Below are positions 6,754-10,803 of a DNA stretch of 10,803 bases, piece by piece. The DNA is from an uncultured Romboutsia sp. (GTDB lineage Bacteria; Bacillota; Clostridia; Peptostreptococcales; Peptostreptococcaceae): contig CALESE010000125.1 in assembly GCA_937907205.1 (NCBI GenBank), positions 1 to 10,803 on the forward strand, in the 5' to 3' direction. Numbering within the stretch: the stretch's first letter is position 1; the number at the start of each line of letters is the position of its first letter. The translations under genes were made by a program, and so were the position numbers. Below the pieces are notes generated by a model. It worked only from the letters and a program-made list of their open reading frames with translations. It made no database searches and had not been told where the DNA came from.

Positions 6754-7662
6754 ATGATATTTCCAAAATCAATATTTGAAGGATGCACAATTGGAGTAGT
6801 AGCTCCTTCAAGTCCATTTAAAAAGTATGAATTAAATGTTATAAAAGAAAGCTTCAATAAGTTAGGATATAAAATTAAATTTGGTAAAAGTTGTTTTAGT
6901 TCTTATGGGGGATATTTATCTGGTGAAGATAGTTTAAGAGCTAAAGATATTGAAGATATGTTTTTAGCTAAAGATATTGATGGCATATTATGCTTAAGAG
7001 GTGGATATGGAACTCCTAGAATATTAGATAAGATTAATTATGATATTATAAAAAACAATCCAAAGTTCTTTATAGGATATTCAGATATTACAGCACTTCA
7101 TATTGCTTTTAATCAAAAATGCGGTTTAGTTACATTTTATGGAACAATGGCGGGGACTTGTCCAGAATGGGATGAATTTACATATCAGTCACTTATAAAC
7201 GCAATAAATTACAGAAATACTTTAGATATAAAAAATCCTGATAATGAAGAAATTTATACATTAGTTGAAGGCAAGTGTGAAGGTATTTTAACTGGAGGAA
7301 ATTTATCTTTATTAGTATCAACAATAGGCACAGATTATGAAATAGATACTAAAGGTAAAATATTATTTATAGAAGATATAGGAGAATCTATATATAAATT
7401 AGATAGAATGTTGACACAGTTAGATTTATCAGGAAAGTTTAAAGATTGCAGTGGTATAATTTTTGGTGATTTCTGTAATTGTGAGAAAAATAATGAAGAT
7501 GATTTTGAATTAATAGAGTTACTTAAAGATAGAATTTATAAATATAATAAACCTTGTATATTTAATCTAAAGTCAGGGCATTGTAGACCGATGATTACAT
7601 TGCCATTAGGTGCAAAGTGTATTTTAGATGCAGATAAGAAAATAATAAAATTTACAAAATAA
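6754..7662 (+). CDS. ldcA: LD-carboxypeptidase, peptidase family S66 (LdcA/MccF-like)
   Basis: This 302-residue cytoplasmic serine peptidase is of the type that removes the terminal D-alanine from tetrapeptides in murein recycling. The relatives called MccF instead cleave microcin C-like toxins. The family triad is visible: nucleophile S110 in FIGYSDITAL, E207 in LFIEDIGE and H277 in SGHCRPMITLPLGA. Other hallmarks are GVVAPSSP (14-21), LRGGYGTPRIL (81-91) and GILTGGNLSLL (177-187). Length is normal for the family. I start at the ATG at 6754, six bases after AGGGGG (6742-6747). The frame extends to a TTG at 6736, but that would place the start before this ribosome-binding site. There is no signal peptide. 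No terminator of its own follows, so transcripts may run into the riboswitch terminator. The family is firm; LdcA versus MccF role is not resolved. Confidence 0.87.
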   Translation: MIFPKSIFEGCTIGVVAPSSPFKKYELNVIKESFNKLGYKIKFGKSCFSSYGGYLSGEDSLRAKDIEDMFLAKDIDGILCLRGGYGTPRILDKINYDIIKNNPKFFIGYSDITALHIAFNQKCGLVTFYGTMAGTCPEWDEFTYQSLINAINYRNTLDIKNPDNEEIYTLVEGKCEGILTGGNLSLLVSTIGTDYEIDTKGKILFIEDIGESIYKLDRMLTQLDLSGKFKDCSGIIFGDFCNCEKNNEDDFELIELLKDRIYKYNKPCIFNLKSGHCRPMITLPLGAKCILDADKKIIKFTK

Positions 7663-7685
7663 AAGTGTAATATTTAAAAATCATG

Positions 7686-7714
7686 TTGCAAAAACCAAAA
7701 TATATTCATATAAT
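7686..7714 (+). promoter_or_regulatory. sigma-A promoter of the riboswitch-ATPase unit
   Basis: TTGCAA (7686-7691) and a perfect TATAAT (7709-7714) are separated by exactly 17 bases. Transcription would start near 7721, about 18 bases before the first paired base of the aptamer. This makes the ATPase a transcription unit of its own. Confidence 0.75.
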
Positions 7715-7738
7715 AATATTAAAACAAATAAGTTTCCC

Positions 7739-7839
7739 TTGAAGGGGAGTAGCTTTCACATTGTGGTAATCAATCGTCACTTCGGATTAATAGTCCCGGT
7801 TGATTAGCAAGTACATAAACTTGTTAGCAAGACCTTCAA
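7739..7839 (+). promoter_or_regulatory. yybP-ykoY manganese riboswitch aptamer
   Basis: The closing stem pairs TTGAAGG (7739-7745) with CCTTCAA (7833-7839), seven perfect pairs. The class hallmarks are present: GGGGAGTAGC at 7744-7753 and GCAAGACC at 7827-7834. Between them, TCAC/GTGG forms a short hairpin (7756-7766). AATCAA (7768-7773) pairs with TTGATT (7800-7805), enclosing the conserved TCGTCA (7774-7779) and CGG (7797-7799). A further hairpin AGCAAG/CTTGTT lies at 7806-7825. This closely matches, from memory, the L. lactis yoaB element, a structurally characterised Mn2+ sensor. Metal binding by this RNA is inferred from class membership. It sits directly upstream of a P-type cation ATPase, a usual partner. 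Confidence 0.93.
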
Positions 7840-7874
7840 AGTAGATTTTAAATCTACTTTTGGAGGTCTTTTTT
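7830..7874 (+). terminator. riboswitch expression platform: metal-controlled terminator
   Basis: The strand 7830-7848 can pair with 7850-7869 in a stem of up to 19 pairs with one bulged base and one or more G-U pairs, opening to a small A/T loop. It is followed by TTTTTT (7869-7874). The lower left arm, AGACCTTC from 7830, contains the CCTTCAA used by the aptamer closing stem. If the aptamer is folded, only the upper hairpin (about 7838-7860) can form, and it is separated from the U-run by eight unpaired bases and should not terminate. This predicts that bound metal turns expression on. Confidence 0.88.
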
Positions 7875-7911
7875 GTTTTAAAAAAACATATTTGAAAATA
7901 GGAGGAGTATT

Positions 7912-10524
7912 ATGTTTTATCAAAAAAGCTCAGAAGAAGTAATAAATAAACTAAAAAGTGATATATCAGGATTATCATCAAAAGAAGTTAAATCAAGACT
8001 TGAAAAATACGGATATAATGAATTAGCAGAAAAGTCAAAGGTACCAACTTGGAAGTTATTTTTAGATAGTTTCAAAGATCCTCTAGTTATAATTCTTTTA
8101 ATAGCAGCATTAGTTCAGGTATTTTTAGGAGAAGTAGTTGAGTCTAGCATAATATTTGCAGTATTAATGTTAAACTCAATACTAGGTGTAGTTCAAACAA
8201 AAAAAGCAGAAGGATCCCTTGATAGTTTAAAAAAATTATCAGTACCAAATGCAAAAGTTATAAGAGATAATAAAAAGATTACAATTCCATCTAGGGAATT
8301 GGTTGCAGGAGATATAGTAATATTAGAAGCAGGGGACTATGTTCCAGCAGATGGTAGAATAATTGAATCTCAGACATTTAAAGTTGTAGAAGGAATGTTA
8401 ACTGGAGAATCAGAACCAGTTCTTAAAACAGAAGATAAAATAGATAATGAATGTGCATTAGGTGACCAAAGGAATATGGTATTTAGTGGGTCAATGGTTG
8501 TATATGGTAGAGCTATATATATTGTAACTTCATGTGGTATGAATACAGAAGTAGGTAAGATAGCAAATTTACTTGAAAATGCTGAAAATAAACAAACACC
8601 ACTTCAACAAAAATTAGATGACTTTGGTAAAAAGTTAGGTATAGGTATAGTAATTTTAGCATCTATAATATTTGGAATACAAGTATTTAGGGGTGGTAAT
8701 GTAGTAGACTCGTTTATGTTTGCAATAGCAATAGCAGTTGCAGCAATACCAGAAGCTTTATCATCAATAGTTACAATAGTTTTAGCAGTTGGAACTAACA
8801 CAATGGCTAAAAAACAAGCTATAATAAGAAAATTGCCTGCAGTTGAAACATTAGGCTCAACAAGCGTAATATGCACTGATAAAACAGGAACATTAACTCA
8901 GAATAAAATGACAGTAGTAGACACATATATGTATGGGGAACCAAATCACATATTAGCAGATAATATAGATGAAAAAGAAGTTGCTTTAACTAATGGAAGT
9001 GAACAAGAAAGGTATCTTTCATTAGCATCAATTCTTTGTAATGATTCAGACATAAATGAAGAAGGAATTGAAATAGGAGATCCAACAGAAGTTGCTCTTA
9101 TAAACTATGCTAAGAAAAATAATGTAGATTACAATATAATAAGAAATAACTACACTAGAGTTGGAGAATTACCATTTGATAGTGATAGAAAGCTTATGTC
9201 TACTGTAAATAAAATTGATAACGAAGTAGTAATGTTTACTAAAGGTGCTCCAGATGTTATATTTAACAAGTGTAAGTATGCACTTGAAAATGGAGAAGTA
9301 GTTTCAATAAATGATGAAATAATAAAAAACTATAAAAGAATAAACGAAGAGTTTTCAAATAAAGCATTAAGGGTTTTAGCATTTGCAACTAAACCAGTAG
9401 AAAAAGTATTTATACCTTCGCTAGATGATGAAAATGATTTAATATTAATTGGGTTAATGGCAATGATAGATCCACCTAGAGAAGAGGTTTATGAAGCTGT
9501 TAAAGAAGCTAAAAACTCTGGTATAAAAACGGTTATGATTACAGGAGATCATAAAACTACTGCTGCAGCTATAGCAAAAGATATAGGTATAATGGAAGAT
9601 GGTGATTTAGCTCTTACAGGTAGTGAGTTAGATTCAATAAGTGATGAAGAGTTAGATAAAAAATTAGAACACATATCTGTATATGCAAGAGTATCTCCTG
9701 AAAATAAGATTAGAATAGTAAAAGCATGGCAAAGAAAAGGTAAAGTAACTGCTATGACAGGTGATGGAGTAAATGATGCCCCTGCATTAAAACAAGCAGA
9801 TATAGGAATAGGTATGGGTAGTGGTACTGAAGTAGCTAAAGATGCAGCGGCTATGGTATTACTTGATGATAACTTTGCAACAATAGTAAATGCAATAGAA
9901 GTTGGTAGAACTGTATATAATAATATCAAAAAGTCTATAACATACCTTTTCTCTGGAAACTTAGGAGGTATAATCGCAATATTATTTGCAGTATTTGCTA
10001 ATTGGAACAATCCATTTACAACTATACAATTATTATTTATAAATTTAGTTACAGATTCATTACCAGCAATAGCTTTAGGTCTTGAGAAACCAGAAAAAGA
10101 TGTAATGAGTAAACCACCAAGAAATCAAAATGAAAGTATATTAGCTGGAGATACACTAAAAACTATTTTAATAAGAGGTAGTATAATAGGTATTGTAACT
10201 ATATCAGCTCAATATATAGGTATGAAACATTCACCAGAACTTGGTACAGCAATGGCATTTGCAACACTTACTTTATCAAGAATAATACAAACATTTGCTT
10301 CTAGATCAAATAGTGAAACAATATTAAGTCTTGGAATAACTACTAATAAATATGCTTTGGTAGCAGTAATAGTTTGTTTAGGAATGTTCTCATTAACATT
10401 ACTTCCATTTATGAGAGATATATTCTCTATACCTTCAACATTTGATATGAGAAGTTTATCAATTTGTTTAGGATTAGCTTTAACATCAACTTTATTTATG
10501 GATGCTAGTAAAATAATAAAATAG
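7912..10524 (+). CDS. P2-type cation-transporting ATPase (Ca2+/Mn2+ efflux pump)
   Basis: This 870-residue membrane pump exports divalent cations using ATP. The N-terminal cation-ATPase domain (about 4-72) leads to the first membrane pair (58-96), the actuator domain with TGES at 164-167, and membrane segment 4 with PEAL at 280-283. Then come the phosphorylation motif DKTGT (D323), KGAPD at 444-448, TGD at 544-546 and the hinge GDGVND at 617-622. The C-terminal membrane domain carries NLVTD at 711-715. Compared with SERCA from memory, site II residues are kept (E281, N711, D715), while the site I glutamate of segment 5 is replaced by G686. One ion per cycle is therefore likely. AGGAGG at 7900-7905 precedes the ATG by six bases. 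The upstream manganese riboswitch argues for Mn2+ and/or Ca2+ export, as for lactococcal YoaB and pneumococcal MgtA. Confidence 0.93.
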   Translation: MFYQKSSEEVINKLKSDISGLSSKEVKSRLEKYGYNELAEKSKVPTWKLFLDSFKDPLVIILLIAALVQVFLGEVVESSIIFAVLMLNSILGVVQTKKAEGSLDSLKKLSVPNAKVIRDNKKITIPSRELVAGDIVILEAGDYVPADGRIIESQTFKVVEGMLTGESEPVLKTEDKIDNECALGDQRNMVFSGSMVVYGRAIYIVTSCGMNTEVGKIANLLENAENKQTPLQQKLDDFGKKLGIGIVILASIIFGIQVFRGGNVVDSFMFAIAIAVAAIPEALSSIVTIVLAVGTNTMAKKQAIIRKLPAVETLGSTSVICTDKTGTLTQNKMTVVDTYMYGEPNHILADNIDEKEVALTNGSEQERYLSLASILCNDSDINEEGIEIGDPTEVALINYAKKNNVDYNIIRNNYTRVGELPFDSDRKLMSTVNKIDNEVVMFTKGAPDVIFNKCKYALENGEVVSINDEIIKNYKRINEEFSNKALRVLAFATKPVEKVFIPSLDDENDLILIGLMAMIDPPREEVYEAVKEAKNSGIKTVMITGDHKTTAAAIAKDIGIMEDGDLALTGSELDSISDEELDKKLEHISVYARVSPENKIRIVKAWQRKGKVTAMTGDGVNDAPALKQADIGIGMGSGTEVAKDAAAMVLLDDNFATIVNAIEVGRTVYNNIKKSITYLFSGNLGGIIAILFAVFANWNNPFTTIQLLFINLVTDSLPAIALGLEKPEKDVMSKPPRNQNESILAGDTLKTILIRGSIIGIVTISAQYIGMKHSPELGTAMAFATLTLSRIIQTFASRSNSETILSLGITTNKYALVAVIVCLGMFSLTLLPFMRDIFSIPSTFDMRSLSICLGLALTSTLFMDASKIIK

Positions 10525-10527
10525 TTT

Positions 10528-10557
10528 AAAGCTCTAGTTTTATAACTAGAGCTTTTT
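10528..10557 (+). terminator. intrinsic terminator after the P-type ATPase
   Basis: AAAGCTCTAGTT (10528-10539) pairs perfectly with AACTAGAGCTTT (10544-10555) around a TTAT loop, a 12-bp stem that runs into five T residues (10553-10557). It starts three bases after the ATPase stop codon. Confidence 0.88.
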
Positions 10558-10803
10558 AATACTAATCTTTAGATTTTATAATATATCTTTAATACAACTA
10601 ATCATTTCTTATGTATATATAATATTTTCTTCCATATTAATAATTCCTTTCAAAGATATATATTAAAAATACTACTAAATAGTAAAAGAATAAAATAATT
10701 TTATAAAAAATTACCTAAAATTATATTTTAGTTTGTATATATTTTTTGTATAAGATAAATTATCATATTAAGTGCAACACATAAAAATATATAAAAAAAT
10801 AGT
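10558..10803. other. AT-rich region without a supported gene
   Basis: These 246 bases hold no convincing coding sequence on either strand. Two palindromes can be seen: CTAAAAT/ATTTTAG at 10715-10731 with a 3-base centre, and GATAA/TTATC at 10754-10764 with a 1-base centre. A weak plus-strand promoter, TTGTAT at 10733-10738 with TAAATT at 10756-10761, overlaps the second palindrome. It would serve a gene beyond the right edge if real. An 8-codon minus-strand frame with a ribosome-binding-like sequence lies at 10609-10635 and is not called. Confidence 0.5.

Noticed and set aside
9549..10010. Minus-strand open frame of 153 codons opposite the ATPase
   Set aside because: It is opposite the conserved hinge and segment 5 region of the pump and is explained by the codon use of that gene.
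10609..10635. Minus-strand 8-codon frame preceded by AAAGGA at nine bases
   Set aside because: Such a short frame is expected by chance in AT-rich DNA, no promoter is clear, and nothing lies downstream on that strand for it to regulate.

Overview
The window looks like a low-GC Firmicutes chromosome of the class Clostridia. It is strongly AT-rich in both genes and spacers, codons end mostly in A or T, and ribosome-binding sites are strong AGGAGG-type sequences. Gene content fits Peptostreptococcaceae or Clostridium-type anaerobes, but I cannot name a species. It holds eight complete protein genes. There are no rRNA or tRNA genes, insertion sequences, CRISPR arrays or phage genes.

Layout. (1) 1-3984: a four-gene PotABCD-type ABC importer operon (permease, permease, ATPase, lipoprotein), with a candidate promoter at its left edge, a probable internal promoter before the lipoprotein gene, and a terminator. 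(2) 4017-5336: an amidohydrolase of the MTA/S-adenosylhomocysteine deaminase superfamily. It ends at a bidirectional terminator shared with (3), a convergent M20 metallo-amidohydrolase on the minus strand (5392-6570). (4) 6571-6753: an AT-rich divergent control region with a perfect 11-bp inverted repeat. (5) 6754-7662: an LD-carboxypeptidase (family S66). (6) 7686-7874: a promoter, a yybP-ykoY (manganese) riboswitch and an overlapping terminator. (7) 7912-10524: the P-type cation ATPase it controls, followed by a terminator and an AT-rich tail without a gene.

How the parts work together. The importer captures an organic solute at the cell surface. Family homology suggests a polyamine, but the residues that hold polyamines in E. 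coli PotD appear to be missing, so the cargo is open. The amidohydrolase, M20 hydrolase and LD-carboxypeptidase all hydrolyse small amine or amide compounds. They are separate transcription units, so a shared pathway is only a guess. The best supported system is the last one. The aptamer's closing stem and the terminator compete for the same seven bases, so metal binding should permit transcription of the ATPase, which would then export Mn2+ and/or Ca2+. This is a known riboswitch class. I found nothing I would call a wholly new system. The observations most worth checking are the unusual ligand site of the binding protein, the palindrome placed inside its promoter spacer, and the inverted repeat between the two divergent hydrolase genes.
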